A stretch of 64,000 nucleotides of DNA from Gaiellasilicea sp963765705 (GTDB lineage Bacteria; Actinomycetota; Thermoleophilia; Gaiellales; Gaiellaceae): assembly GCA_963765705.1 (NCBI GenBank), contig CAVXXJ010000001.1:124001-188000 (forward strand), in the 5' to 3' direction. Below the pieces are notes generated by a model that saw only the letters and a program-made list of their open reading frames with translations, was not told the DNA's origin and made no database searches. The translations under genes and the position numbers were made by a program. This document shows, piece by piece, positions 8,681 to 17,338 of the stretch (position 1 is the stretch's first letter; each line of letters begins with the position of its first letter).

Positions 8681-8777
8681 GACTTTGTGTTTCTGAAACA
8701 CAAGCCGGGTTCGGCGCGGCTCGAACCCGCATGGTTCCGTGGGGTGAGAGGAGCTTGTGTTTCAGAAACACAAAGTC
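8681..8777. promoter_or_regulatory. Paired 19-bp palindromes, candidate double operator
   Basis: Two perfect palindromes, TTGTGTTTCTGAAACACAA at 8685-8703 and its complement form TTGTGTTTCAGAAACACAA at 8755-8773, are 70 bp apart centre to centre. With their flanks they form 25-bp inverted arms, 8681-8705 and 8753-8777. Between them lies an 8-bp hairpin (8706-8713 with 8722-8729). The second palindrome is further extended by GTGAGAGG/CCTCTCAC arms at 8744-8751 and 8778-8785. The block fills the gap between the metallo-beta-lactamase gene and the M24 gene. Two identical sites spaced for looping suggest an operator pair for a dimeric repressor; a hairpin role in the message is the alternative. 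Confidence 0.65.
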
Positions 8778-8781
8778 CCTC

Positions 8782-9582
8782 TCACGCCGCCGCTTCCCAC
8801 ACGACCCGGTCGCCGCGGGTGACGACGCGGCCGATGCCGCCCGCCGGATAGTGGCCGCAGACGACGAGGACGTCCTGGTCGACGAGCTCCGGGAGGAGAC
8901 CGCGGCGTGTCGCGGCGCAGGCGCCGGGTTCCGCGTCCGAGCTGTAGACCCGGTCCGGGTGGTCGAGCAGCATCGGGTTGACGGCGGCGTCCGCGATCAA
9001 GACCGCGCGCTCGCCTTCGGAGTCGATCCGGAGGCCCATGTGGCCGGGAAAGTGGCCCGGCAGCGGGAACGCGGTCACGCCCTCGGCGACGTCTGCGACG
9101 CCGTCGATCTGCTCGAACTCGACCGAGAGAATCGTCCGCTCGATGTGCGGACGGCTGCTGTCGCGCGCGAACGCGACGCCGTCACGGTGGGCGACGTACC
9201 GAGCGCTCGGGAAGACGACGTGACCCTCACGGTCGGTGTTCCAGCCGACGTGGTCGACATGGAGGTGCGTCAGGAAGACGATGTCGATGTCCTCGGGAGC
9301 GACACCGGCCTCGGCGAGCGCGGGCAGCAGCCCCTCCTCGAATTCGGCGTTCCAGCCCCAGAGGCCGGCAGGCCCGGCACCCGTGTCGACGAGCACCGTG
9401 CTGTCTGCGGAGCGAACGAGGTACGACGTGCACGGGATGCGCCAGCGCGACTCCACGAAGATGTCCGGATACAGCTCGCGGTACGGGGCCCAGTCGGGGG
9501 TGTCTGGAAAGAGCTCCGCCAACTCGCCCAGCTCACCGACCGCGTCGACGAGGGGCAGGAGCTCGACGGAGCCGACTACCAC
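8782..9582 (-). CDS. Metallo-beta-lactamase fold hydrolase
   Basis: Metal-dependent hydrolase of the MBL superfamily, about 266 residues from a GTG at 9580-9582. The signature THLHVDHVGWN supplies the HxHxDH metal ligands, with later ligands in GHFPGHMG and LIADAAVN. In the sequence as given there is no stop between this domain and the upstream fumarylacetoacetate-hydrolase-like domain, so one continuous frame runs from 10443 to 8782 (553 residues). Codon third-position composition between 9576 and 9640 fits another frame that ends in TAG at 9576-9578, overlapping this GTG, so two separate genes with a one-base error or mutation are more likely than a real fusion. Substrate may be a lactone or thioester intermediate. 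Confidence 0.75.
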   Translation of the reverse strand: MVVGSVELLPLVDAVGELGELAELFPDTPDWAPYRELYPDIFVESRWRIPCTSYLVRSADSTVLVDTGAGPAGLWGWNAEFEEGLLPALAEAGVAPEDIDIVFLTHLHVDHVGWNTDREGHVVFPSARYVAHRDGVAFARDSSRPHIERTILSVEFEQIDGVADVAEGVTAFPLPGHFPGHMGLRIDSEGERAVLIADAAVNPMLLDHPDRVYSSDAEPGACAATRRGLLPELVDQDVLVVCGHYPAGGIGRVVTRGDRVVWEAAA

Positions 9583-10443
9583 CGGACCCGCTCGGGCGGC
9601 GGTTCGCCGTGCGCCTCCTGCCAGCCGATCGACCGGATTCCGCAGCACGCCGATCCGCTCGATCTCGGCCTCGATCAGGTCGCCCGGCTTCAGGTAGAGC
9701 GAGGCGGCGTCCTCGGAGAACCCGGCCACGCCGCTCACGGTCCCGGTCGAGAGCACGTCGCCGGCCGAGTAGCCGAGCGCCGAGTAGTGGCTGATGATCT
9801 CGGGGATCGTGACGCTCATCCGGCCGGAATGGGACGTCTGCCGCGTCTCCCCGTTCACGCGCAGCTCCATGGCCAGATCGTGCGGATCGGGAATCTCGTC
9901 CGGGGTCACGATCCACGGGCCAAGCGGGCAGAAGGTGTCGATCGCCTTGCAGAAGCTGAAGACGCCGGAGCGCATCTCGCGCCGCTGGATGTCGCGCGCG
10001 GTGATGTCGTTGAAGATCACGTAGCCGGCGACGTAGTCCATCGCCTCCTCGGGCGGGAACCACTTGCCGGCCTTGCCGATGACGACGGCGAGCTCGAGCT
10101 CGTAGTCGAGCTCCTCGGTCAGGTGCTCCGGGTAGACGACCGGCTCGTCCGGGCCGACGATCGCGTCGACGTTCTGGAAGAAGACGATCCAGGGGGCGAT
10201 CTCGTGCGCCCAGTTGACGTTCTTCGACTCCTCCTCGTGCTCGCGGAAGTTGCCGGCAGTGTGGAAGAACTTCTTCGGCACGATCGGCGCGCGCAGCGTC
10301 GCCTCCGCCAGCGGGACGCGCTCGCCGGTCTCGTCCGCGCCGCCGCGCTCGAACCACTCGCGCATCGTCGGCACGTCGAGGACGACGATCTCCTCGCCGT
10401 CGATGCGGCCGACGCGACCTTCGTCGAAGGTGACGAGCTTCAT
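9576..10443 (-). CDS. Fumarylacetoacetate hydrolase family protein (frame break near 3' end)
   Basis: FAH-fold hydrolase or decarboxylase acting on beta-diketo or 2-oxo acids from ring cleavage. From the ATG at 10441-10443 the N-terminal 271 residues match the family: metal ligands in DYELELAVVIGK (near 113-124) and in FNDITARD (near 144-151), and the usual ending GVLRNP. After that the reading frame runs on without stop into the metallo-beta-lactamase domain. The +1 frame here has far higher GC at third positions and ends at 9576 in a TAG that overlaps the next GTG. An extra base near 9615-9635 is therefore suspected. The ATG overlaps the stop of the DUF5655 gene. Confidence 0.78.
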
Positions 10444-10817
10444 CCGCTTCGCAACCTGTTTCCGCACCCGACCTGGTCGTACGCGTCCGCGATCCAGCCG
10501 GCGAACTGATCGTCCAGCTGCTCGGACGAGTCCACACGGAAGTGATGAACGAACAGATCCTTCTGGTATGGCGCGCCGCTCCGGATGCGCGGGTCCTCGA
10601 CGCGATAGGTGACGTCGAAGTAGCCGAGCAGGCGGTCGCCGTGCGGGCGCGCGCCTGCGAAGCCGCGGCGCGGCCCCTTGAAGGTGATCGTCGTCTTCGC
10701 GACCGAAGTCGTGTACTCGCCGCATCCCGCGACGATGTCGACGAAACGGTGAAAGAGCGCGCGGCCGTGGTCGCTGCCTGCCTCGAGATGTCGTTCGATC
10801 GTCCAGATCCCGCTCAT
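10440..10817 (-). CDS. DUF5655 domain-containing protein
   Basis: Small soluble protein, 125 residues, resembling the DUF5655 family: an N-terminal WTIERHL segment, the central KTTITFKGPRRGFAGARP stretch and a C-terminal FAGWIADAYDQ helix. Function of the family is not established. It is joined by 4-base overlaps to the M20 gene upstream and the FAH-like gene downstream, so it belongs to the operon, but DUF5655 proteins occur in many contexts and a direct part in catabolism cannot be claimed. Family recognition is from memory of the motif pattern. Confidence 0.6.
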   Translation of the reverse strand: MSGIWTIERHLEAGSDHGRALFHRFVDIVAGCGEYTTSVAKTTITFKGPRRGFAGARPHGDRLLGYFDVTYRVEDPRIRSGAPYQKDLFVHHFRVDSSEQLDDQFAGWIADAYDQVGCGNRLRSG

Positions 10818-12001
10818 GCGACTCCGCAGATCCTCTGCGCCGCGCGGGCGTAGACCTCGGCGATCTTCACGAGCCCGTCGATCTCCAGATTCTCGCCGTA
10901 CTCCGGATCGGGAAGGCCGGACGACGTGCCGTAGTTGACCGTCGCGATCCCGTAGCGCGAGAGCACGGACGCGTCCGAGAACCAGCGCGTGACGTCGCGC
11001 TCGGGCGGCGCGCCGAACACCTCCTCGTGCGCGCCCTCCAGTGCGCCGACCAGCGGGTGCGACTCCTCGAGCTCGGCGCCTGGCGCGGTCACGTAGACCT
11101 CCGCCTCGACGCCCTCCAGCGTGCGGGCGAACTCGAGCGCCGTGCGGCGCGCCTCGGCCATCTCGACGTCGGGAGGGACGCGGAGGTCGAGGAAGAGGTC
11201 GGTCCGGTGCGGCGTCCGCGAGACGCGCCAGCCGAAGCCGCCCTGGATCGCACCCACGTTCGCGACGCCGCGAACGTCGCCGTAGCTCATCTCGCCCTCC
11301 CACGTCGGCAGCCACTCGAGCACGCGGTCGAGCACAGCGCGCATGCGCACGATCGAGTTCTCCTCGAGCCGTCCGGACGAGAAGGCGGTGTGGATGAACG
11401 GGCCTGACGTCGAGAGCCGGAGCCACAGTGTCCCGAAGTGCGCGAGCACGAGCTTCTGCTCGGTCGGCTCGCCGAGGATGCACATGTCCGCGGCGCCGCC
11501 GTGCCCGACGAGGTGACGCGATCCCGCCGCGTAGCCGCGGAACTCCGCGCCCTGCGCGTCGCCCTGCTGCGTCTTCTCGATCTCGCCCGCGACGGCGGCG
11601 ATCATCACGTCACCGCGCAGCGGCGCGTCGCCGAGCGCGCGTACGGCGGCGAGATACGCGACGAGCGCACCCTTCATGTTCGAGATCCCGAGCCCGTAGA
11701 TGCGGCCGTCGCGCTCGAACCCCTGCGGCTGGAAGCCCGGGATCCCGGCCAGCCACGGCTCGCGGCCGGAGTACGACGTGTCCATGTGCCCGTTGAACAT
11801 CAGTGTCGGCCCGCCGCCGGTGCCGGCACGCGTCGCGAGCACGTTGGCGCGGCCGTCCTCGACCTGCTGCCACTGCACGGCGAGCCCGAGCTCAGCGCAC
11901 TGGCCCGCCATCCAGGCGGCCATCGCCTCCTCGGAGCCGGTGAAACTGGGGATCGAGACGGCCGCGATGGCGTCGGCGACGAGGCGGTCTCGATCGATCA
12001 T
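10814..12001 (-). CDS. M20 family metallohydrolase (ArgE/DapE/carboxypeptidase type)
   Basis: Zinc-dependent amidohydrolase, 395 residues, of the M20 family that cleaves N-acyl amino acids or peptides. The first metal histidine and aspartate are in MFNGHMDTSYSG near residues 76-87, and GEPTEQKLVLAHFGTLWL marks the transition to the lid domain; the usual glutamate pair is represented by AGEIEKT, a slight departure from the common DEE. The ATG at 11999-12001 overlaps the stop of the LLM gene upstream. It may hydrolyse an amide formed after ring opening. Alternative assignments within M20 (deacetylase, desuccinylase, carbamoylase) cannot be separated by eye. Confidence 0.82.
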   Translation of the reverse strand: MIDRDRLVADAIAAVSIPSFTGSEEAMAAWMAGQCAELGLAVQWQQVEDGRANVLATRAGTGGGPTLMFNGHMDTSYSGREPWLAGIPGFQPQGFERDGRIYGLGISNMKGALVAYLAAVRALGDAPLRGDVMIAAVAGEIEKTQQGDAQGAEFRGYAAGSRHLVGHGGAADMCILGEPTEQKLVLAHFGTLWLRLSTSGPFIHTAFSSGRLEENSIVRMRAVLDRVLEWLPTWEGEMSYGDVRGVANVGAIQGGFGWRVSRTPHRTDLFLDLRVPPDVEMAEARRTALEFARTLEGVEAEVYVTAPGAELEESHPLVGALEGAHEEVFGAPPERDVTRWFSDASVLSRYGIATVNYGTSSGLPDPEYGENLEIDGLVKIAEVYARAAQRICGVA

Positions 12002-13026
12002 CTGAAGTGCGGCAGGACGTTCTCGCCGAAGAGCCGGATCTGGCCGTGCCGGTCGTCGCCCCACAGCTCGAGCATGACATGCGTGCAGCCGGCGTCGCGG
12101 TACTCCTCGATCGCCGCGATGCAGTCCTCGGGCGTGCCCGCGATCGGCTTGCACTTGTCGAGGATCGCGTCGGTCACCTGTGCCTTGGCCGCGAGCCGGC
12201 CGCCCTGCTCCATCGCCTCGGCGACGGGGCGAATCTCGTCCTGCTCCAGGCCGGCGAGGTCGAGCAGAGTGTCGGCCGAGCCCTGGATGTTCTGCACCTT
12301 GTTCGCGAGGTACATGCCCGCGATCTCGCGCGCGCCGTCGCGCCCCCGGTCCCGGTCCTCGTCGATCGAGGCGACGACGGTGCAGCCGACGTCGATCTCG
12401 TCCCCGACGATGCCCCGCGTGTGGCGAACGAACGCCGGTGTCGTGATCGACGGGGTCAGGCAGCCCTCGGCCAGCTCGGCCGCCAGCGCCATCATCTTCG
12501 GCGCGGTCGCGGCCACGTAGACGGGCGGCACGTCGCGCGGCGCATGCGCCTCCGCTGACAGCGCCGGCACCGAGGCGCTCCACGTCTCACCTTCGTATTC
12601 GAACGCCTGGCCGCCGAGCACGCCGCGGACGATCTCGACCGCGTCCCGCATCGGTCCGAGCGTCTTCTTCGTCTGCATCTTCGCGTTGTTGAGGAAGATC
12701 TTGGACGTCCCGAAGCCGAGGATGAACCGCCCCGGTCCGGCGGCCTCCTGCACGACCCTCGCGTCCATCGCCACCTGCACCGGGTGGCGCGTGAAGGGCG
12801 AGATGATCCCCCAGCCGATCGTCAGCCGCTTCGTCTCACGAGCCATCAGGGCCGAGACGACCGTCGAGGAGCGCGCCTCCATGCCGTGCTTGCGCCACCA
12901 CGGGTAGGCCTCGGCGAGCCAGATGGTGTCCATCCCGGCCTCGTCCATCACGCGCGCCGACTCGAGCATCTCGTCGAGCGGCTCCATCGTGAGTTGCATC
13001 ACGCCGATGCGGAACGGCACTGCCAC
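11998..13026 (-). CDS. LLM class flavin-dependent oxidoreductase
   Basis: Luciferase-like flavin enzyme, 342 residues. The N-terminal IGVMQLTMEPLDEMLESARV and the motif DTIWLAEAYPWW resemble the F420-dependent N5,N10-methylenetetrahydromethanopterin-reductase-like branch of LLM proteins common in actinobacteria. The start is a GTG at 13024-13026, eight bases after the end of the CoxG-like gene, and its stop overlaps the M20 gene. It differs clearly from the LLM protein at 5183-6274, so the pathway may have two separate flavin-dependent steps. Cofactor choice (F420 or FMN) is not shown by the sequence I can read. Confidence 0.83.
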   Translation of the reverse strand: MAVPFRIGVMQLTMEPLDEMLESARVMDEAGMDTIWLAEAYPWWRKHGMEARSSTVVSALMARETKRLTIGWGIISPFTRHPVQVAMDARVVQEAAGPGRFILGFGTSKIFLNNAKMQTKKTLGPMRDAVEIVRGVLGGQAFEYEGETWSASVPALSAEAHAPRDVPPVYVAATAPKMMALAAELAEGCLTPSITTPAFVRHTRGIVGDEIDVGCTVVASIDEDRDRGRDGAREIAGMYLANKVQNIQGSADTLLDLAGLEQDEIRPVAEAMEQGGRLAAKAQVTDAILDKCKPIAGTPEDCIAAIEEYRDAGCTHVMLELWGDDRHGQIRLFGENVLPHFR

Positions 13027-13031
13027 GGCGG

Positions 13032-13577
13032 CTAGCCCTTGTCTTCGGTGTTGTGCGTCGGCCCGTCAGGGTCGGCGTCGTACGCCTCGGGCGAGCCCGG
13101 ATGGATGCCCTGCTCGGCGCCGCCGGTGCCTGCGGCCGCGGCCTCTGAGACCTGCTTCTCGAGCGCCGCGAGCACGTTCCCGACCTGCTGGTTGATGATC
13201 GGCTGCAGCACCCGCTGGCCCATCGCGCCGACCGGGCCGGCGATCTTGACGTCGGCCTCCCACTGCATCGTCGTCCCGGCGCCCGACTCAGAGAGATTGA
13301 ACTGCGTCTGCATGTTCATGATCGCGCCGACGCCGTTGCCCTTCGCATTCAGCTGCGCGAACTCGGGCGCGCGCTCCTCGACCTTCTGGAAGTCGATCGT
13401 CATCCGCAGCCCGCCGAGGCCGAGCGGGATCTTCACCTTCGCCTGCCAGTTGCGGTCGTCCTTGATCTCGAAGCCCTCGACCCCCGGCATCAACTTCGCC
13501 ATCTGCGCGGGGTCGTTCAGCACCGTCCAGACGACGTCGCGCGGCGCCGACAGCTCCTTCACTCCTTCGACCTTCAC
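13032..13577 (-). CDS. CoxG-like SRPBCC family protein
   Basis: Carbon-monoxide-dehydrogenase subunit G family protein, 181 residues, of the SRPBCC (START-like) fold. The opening KVEGVKELSAPRDVVWTVLN and the stretch AKLMPGVEGFEI are typical. CoxG relatives assist maturation or membrane docking of molybdenum hydroxylases and are usually next to coxMSL, as here. The C-terminal 25 residues are polar, rich in G, D and E, without a membrane anchor. The GTG at 13575-13577 overlaps the stop of the large subunit gene (GTGA), which fixes the start. Confidence 0.85.
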   Translation of the reverse strand: MKVEGVKELSAPRDVVWTVLNDPAQMAKLMPGVEGFEIKDDRNWQAKVKIPLGLGGLRMTIDFQKVEERAPEFAQLNAKGNGVGAIMNMQTQFNLSESGAGTTMQWEADVKIAGPVGAMGQRVLQPIINQQVGNVLAALEKQVSEAAAAGTGGAEQGIHPGSPEAYDADPDGPTHNTEDKG

Positions 13578-16036
13578 GCCGAGACCACCTCCACGTTCTT
13601 CCGCGTCGACTCCGGGTCCTGCAGCATCGACCAGACGCGGTGGTAGGGGTTGCAGCTGTCGTAGACGATCGGCTTCCCGGCGGGCCGCAGGGCGTCCTGG
13701 ATCGCCGAGCAGATGCAGTGGATCCCGCCGCCGCCTCCCTCGCCCATGCCCTTCGAGCCGAGCGGCGTGAACGGGGACGGCGACTCGATCGCGCCCGTCT
13801 TCAGCTCCGGGACGTCGAGCGCGTGCGGCACGTGGTAGTCGTAGAAGTTCGAGGTCAGGAGCTGGCCGTCCTCGTCGTAGACGAAGTCCTCGAAGAGCGC
13901 GGCGCCGATCGCGTGCACCGTGGCGCCGTGCACCTGGCCCTCGACGATTTGCGGGTGGATGCGGACGCCGCAGTCGTCCACCGCGGCGTAGTCGACGATC
14001 TCCGTGACGCCGGTCTCCCGGTCGATCTCGACCATGCACGCGTGGATCTGCGTCGCGTAGGTCAGGGTCAGCTTGCCCATCTTCTTCTCGGTGTCGACGA
14101 CGCCGAAGTACGGCCGGTAGACGAAGCGGTGGTTCAGGGTCGGATTGAAGTCGGGTGGCAGGAACGCGTTGTTCGCGTTCACGATCGCGCCGAGCGCCAT
14201 GAACGGCAGCGCCGCCTCCGCCGGGCCGTCCTTGATCCGCGCGAACCCGTCCGCGAGCTCGATCTGCTCGGCGTCGCACTGGAGCACGGCCGAGGCGAGC
14301 TGGATCATCTCGGCCCGCAGGAGGTCCGCTGCCCCCTTGACGGCGCCGAGACCGGTGACCGCGAACTGGCTCGCATAGGTGCCGGAGAAGCCCGCATGCG
14401 AGTTGAAGAACGAGTCGTGGCCCGGCCGCACGTGCACCTGGTCGGGCGAGCACCCGAGCGTGTCGGCGACGACCTGGGAGGCGGTCGTCTCGTGGCCCTG
14501 GCCCTGCGGAACGGTGCCGAGCGTCACGACGACCTCGCCGAAGATGTCGAGCTTGACGGTCGCGGCCTCGTTGTTGCCCGAGAACTGGAGCTCCGGGTTC
14601 AGGAGCTGCGACTGGCCGAAGTTGTTCGTGCCGGAGTCGAGCGTCGACCCGATTCCGAAGCCGAGCAGCTTCCCTCGCGAAGCCGCTTCGGCACGGCGCT
14701 CCTCGAGCGAGTCGTAGCCGATCAGGTCGAGCGCGATGTCGAGGCAGCGCGCGTAGTCGCCGGAGTCGTAGACGCAGCCGTTCGGGGTCTCGTACGGCAT
14801 CTGCTCGGTCTTGACGTAGTTGCGCTTGCGCATCTCGACCGGGTCGATCTCGAGCTCGGCGCCGACGATGTCGATGATCCGCTCGGTCAGCCAGAGGTGC
14901 TGCATGCGCGAGTAGCCGCGGTTCGGCGACACCGGCGACTTGTTCGTCGTCACCTGCGTGAAGTCGACGCGGATGTTCCGCCAGGCGTAGCAGCCCGGTG
15001 TCACCTGCGCCCAGATGATGCAGCCGAGCGGCTCGTAGCGCGGGAAGGCGCCGCAATCGTCGAGCGCCTTGACGTTGAAGCCGAGCATCGTCCCGTCCGA
15101 CTTGACCGCGACCTCGACGTCGTGGAACCAGCGCTCGTTGCCGTGCGCGTTCGCCGTGTGCTGGTCGGTGCGCCACTCGGTCCACTGCACCGGCCGCTTC
15201 AGCTTCCGCGAGAGAAGGCAGAGCGTCACGTAGTACGGATGCAGGCAGATCTTGTTGCCGAAGGCGCCGCCGATGTCCTTCGTGATGAAGCGGAGCTTGT
15301 CGATGCCGGTGCGGAGCGCCGGCGCCATCCAGATCGCGCCGACCCCGGGCATCTGGTGGTTGCAGTGCAGCGTCCACTGGCCGGTGCCCTGCTCGTACTC
15401 GACGAGGGCGCCCGCGCACTCGAGCGGCGTCGAGCTGAAGCGGTGGAAGTGCAGCTCGTCGATCTTGACGATGTGATCCGCTTCCGCCTTCGCCGCGTCC
15501 CAGTCGCCCCAGTCGAAGACGCCGCTCCAGACGACGTTCGTGCCGGAGTCGTCGTGCATGATCGTCTCGTCCTTGACCGCCTCACGGGCGTCGACGAGCA
15601 CGCCGAGCGGCTCGTACTCGACCGCGACGAGCTCCGCGGCGTCACGCGCCAGCTCGCGCGTGCGCGCGCAGACCGCGGCGACGGGCTCGCCCATGAAGCG
15701 GGTCTTGCCGACCGCGAGCGCGTAGTCCTTGATCTCGTTCCCGGGCGGGGTGGACATCTCGAAGAACGGATCGGTCTGGATCGCGACCTCGTCGCCGGTC
15801 AGCGTCCCGTAGACGCCGTCGAGCGAGAGCGCCGCGGTGACGTCGATCGAGACGATCTTCGCGTGCGCGTGCGGCGAGCGGACGAAGTGGACGTAGCCCG
15901 TCCCGTGCCGGCGCACGTCGTCGAAGAAGACTCCCTGGCCCTGGACGAGCCGCCGGTCCTCCTTCCGCGGGATCGACTGGCCGATGTGTCCCTTCTGCAG
16001 CTCGATCGGGGCGATGTCGGTGTCGGTCGTGCTCAT
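13574..16036 (-). CDS. Xanthine dehydrogenase family, molybdopterin-binding large subunit
   Basis: Catalytic large subunit of a molybdenum hydroxylase, 820 residues. The N-terminal hammerhead domain begins IGQSIPRKEDRRLVQGQGVF; the molybdenum-cofactor domain contains GGAFGNK, TVPQGQGHET and the catalytic glutamate in GSKGMGEGGG near the C-terminus. The active-site loop reads PNRGYSR, not AYxCSFR (form I CO dehydrogenase) nor AYRGAGR (form II), so a CO dehydrogenase call is not supported. Enzymes of this type hydroxylate N-heterocycles, aldehydes or purines. The ATG at 16034-16036 overlaps the Fe-S subunit stop. Substrate is unknown. Confidence 0.87.
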   Translation of the reverse strand: MSTTDTDIAPIELQKGHIGQSIPRKEDRRLVQGQGVFFDDVRRHGTGYVHFVRSPHAHAKIVSIDVTAALSLDGVYGTLTGDEVAIQTDPFFEMSTPPGNEIKDYALAVGKTRFMGEPVAAVCARTRELARDAAELVAVEYEPLGVLVDAREAVKDETIMHDDSGTNVVWSGVFDWGDWDAAKAEADHIVKIDELHFHRFSSTPLECAGALVEYEQGTGQWTLHCNHQMPGVGAIWMAPALRTGIDKLRFITKDIGGAFGNKICLHPYYVTLCLLSRKLKRPVQWTEWRTDQHTANAHGNERWFHDVEVAVKSDGTMLGFNVKALDDCGAFPRYEPLGCIIWAQVTPGCYAWRNIRVDFTQVTTNKSPVSPNRGYSRMQHLWLTERIIDIVGAELEIDPVEMRKRNYVKTEQMPYETPNGCVYDSGDYARCLDIALDLIGYDSLEERRAEAASRGKLLGFGIGSTLDSGTNNFGQSQLLNPELQFSGNNEAATVKLDIFGEVVVTLGTVPQGQGHETTASQVVADTLGCSPDQVHVRPGHDSFFNSHAGFSGTYASQFAVTGLGAVKGAADLLRAEMIQLASAVLQCDAEQIELADGFARIKDGPAEAALPFMALGAIVNANNAFLPPDFNPTLNHRFVYRPYFGVVDTEKKMGKLTLTYATQIHACMVEIDRETGVTEIVDYAAVDDCGVRIHPQIVEGQVHGATVHAIGAALFEDFVYDEDGQLLTSNFYDYHVPHALDVPELKTGAIESPSPFTPLGSKGMGEGGGGGIHCICSAIQDALRPAGKPIVYDSCNPYHRVWSMLQDPESTRKNVEVVSA

Positions 16037-16518
16037 GCGCCTGCCCCCGTCGACACGATCGCCTCGACGATGTTCACGTAGCCGGTGCAGCGGCAGATGT
16101 TGCCCTGAATCGCCGTCCGCGCCTCCTCCTCGCTCGGCCGCGGGTTCTGGGCGAGCAGCGCGGACGCGCTCATCAGCATCCCGGGCGTGCAGTAGCCGCA
16201 CTGGAGCGCGTGGTGCGCGGAGAAGGACTGCTGCAGGGCGCTGAGCTCTTCACCCTCGGCGAGCCCCTCGACGGTGGCGATCGTCGCACCGTCCGCCTGG
16301 ACCGCGAGCAGCATGCAGCTCTTCACCGCCTGGCCGTCGAGATGGATCGTGCAGGCGCCACAGTTGCCGGTGTCGCAGCCGATGTGCGTGCCGGTCAGGT
16401 CGATGTCGTCGCGGATGAAGTGGACGAGCAGCCGGCGCGCGTCGACGTCGCGCTCGTAGACGACGCCGTTCACCTCGACCGAGATCGTGCGGCTCTTGGA
16501 AGGCTCTGCCACGGTCAC
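16033..16518 (-). CDS. Molybdenum hydroxylase (2Fe-2S) small subunit
   Basis: Electron-transfer subunit with two [2Fe-2S] clusters, 161 residues. The plant-ferredoxin-type cluster is bound by cysteines in GCDTGNCGACTIHL plus a later cysteine in VKSCM; the second cluster uses CGYCTPG and NICRCTGY. The length is usual for CoxS/QorS proteins. Two GTG codons could start it; the one at 16516-16518 overlaps the stop of the FAD subunit gene in the GTGA pattern found throughout the operon and is preferred over 16510-16512. Confidence 0.9.
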   Translation of the reverse strand: MTVAEPSKSRTISVEVNGVVYERDVDARRLLVHFIRDDIDLTGTHIGCDTGNCGACTIHLDGQAVKSCMLLAVQADGATIATVEGLAEGEELSALQQSFSAHHALQCGYCTPGMLMSASALLAQNPRPSEEEARTAIQGNICRCTGYVNIVEAIVSTGAGA

Positions 16519-17330
16519 CGTCCTCTCTCTGCTGCCTTTTGGACGGCGCGCACCGCGCAGACGCCGGCGAGATGGCGGCGATACACGGCGGAGGCGTGCA
16601 CGTCCGACGGAGGCTCGAGCCCGGCATTCGCGACGGCCTCCTGGACGCTCGCCTCGTCCGCAGCGGCCGGTGTGACCAGGATCGGCACGGCGTCGACGCA
16701 GCCGAGCGCAACCCTCGTCTCGCCGCCGGAGAGGCTCGCGGCGGCGTTCGCGATGCACGTGCCGTCGCGGCCGATCGTGATCGAGGCGAAGCCGTCGGCG
16801 GCTTTCGCGGCCGCGGGGACCGAGACCGAGAGGAGCAGCTCGCCCTCGCCGACGACGGTCAGGTAGACGCCGAGGAAGAACTCCTCCGCCGACACGGTTC
16901 GCTCGCCCTCCGCGCCGCGGATCGTCATCGAGGCGCCGAGCGCGACGAGCAGGGGCGGCAGATGGTTGGTCGGATCGTTCGAGCAGACGTTCCCGCCGAT
17001 CGTGCCGCGGTTGCGAACCTGGACGTCCGCGATCTGTGCGGCGACCTCGGCGAGGATCGGCCGCGCGACCTCGACCTCGGACGAGGCCATGATCTGCGTG
17101 TAGGTCGCCATCGCTCCCAGCTGGAGCGTGTCGCCCGAGACCGTGATCGCCCGCAGCTCCTCGAGCTTGCCGAGGTCGACGAGGACGTCCGGTGAGGCGG
17201 CGCGCGCCTTCATGACGCTGACGAGCGTCTGGCCGCCTGCGAGTGCGCGAGCGCCGTCGTGCGCCGCCAGAAGCCGGACGGCCTCGTCCACGGACGAGGG
17301 CCGCACATATTCGACCTCGCGCAGGAGCAT
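16515..17330 (-). CDS. Molybdenum hydroxylase FAD-binding medium subunit
   Basis: FAD subunit of the same hydroxylase, 271 residues from the ATG at 17328-17330. The two FAD motifs are seen, AGGQTLVSVMK near residues 31-41 and TIGGNVCSNDP near 108-118. It passes electrons from the Fe-S subunit to an acceptor. It is the first gene of the long minus-strand unit. If the promoter proposed at 17339-17369 is right, the message would be nearly leaderless. An alternative ATG at 17369 would add 13 residues encoded inside the promoter palindrome and is less likely. Confidence 0.87.
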   Translation of the reverse strand: MLLREVEYVRPSSVDEAVRLLAAHDGARALAGGQTLVSVMKARAASPDVLVDLGKLEELRAITVSGDTLQLGAMATYTQIMASSEVEVARPILAEVAAQIADVQVRNRGTIGGNVCSNDPTNHLPPLLVALGASMTIRGAEGERTVSAEEFFLGVYLTVVGEGELLLSVSVPAAAKAADGFASITIGRDGTCIANAAASLSGGETRVALGCVDAVPILVTPAAADEASVQEAVANAGLEPPSDVHASAVYRRHLAGVCAVRAVQKAAERGR

Positions 17331-17338
17331 CCGGAGGA

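Noticed and set aside
8706..8729. tRNA-like GGTTCG...CGAACCC stem between the two palindromes
   Set aside because: It is an isolated 8-bp hairpin; no acceptor, D or anticodon arms can be drawn around it.
5225..10509. Very long plus-strand open frames opposite the catabolic operon
   Set aside because: They are arginine, valine and leucine-rich shadows of minus-strand genes that carry recognisable domains and operon-type overlaps.
13032..17330. Aerobic carbon monoxide dehydrogenase operon
   Set aside because: The large subunit lacks the AYxCSFR loop and the form II loop; only the general molybdenum-hydroxylase architecture is supported.
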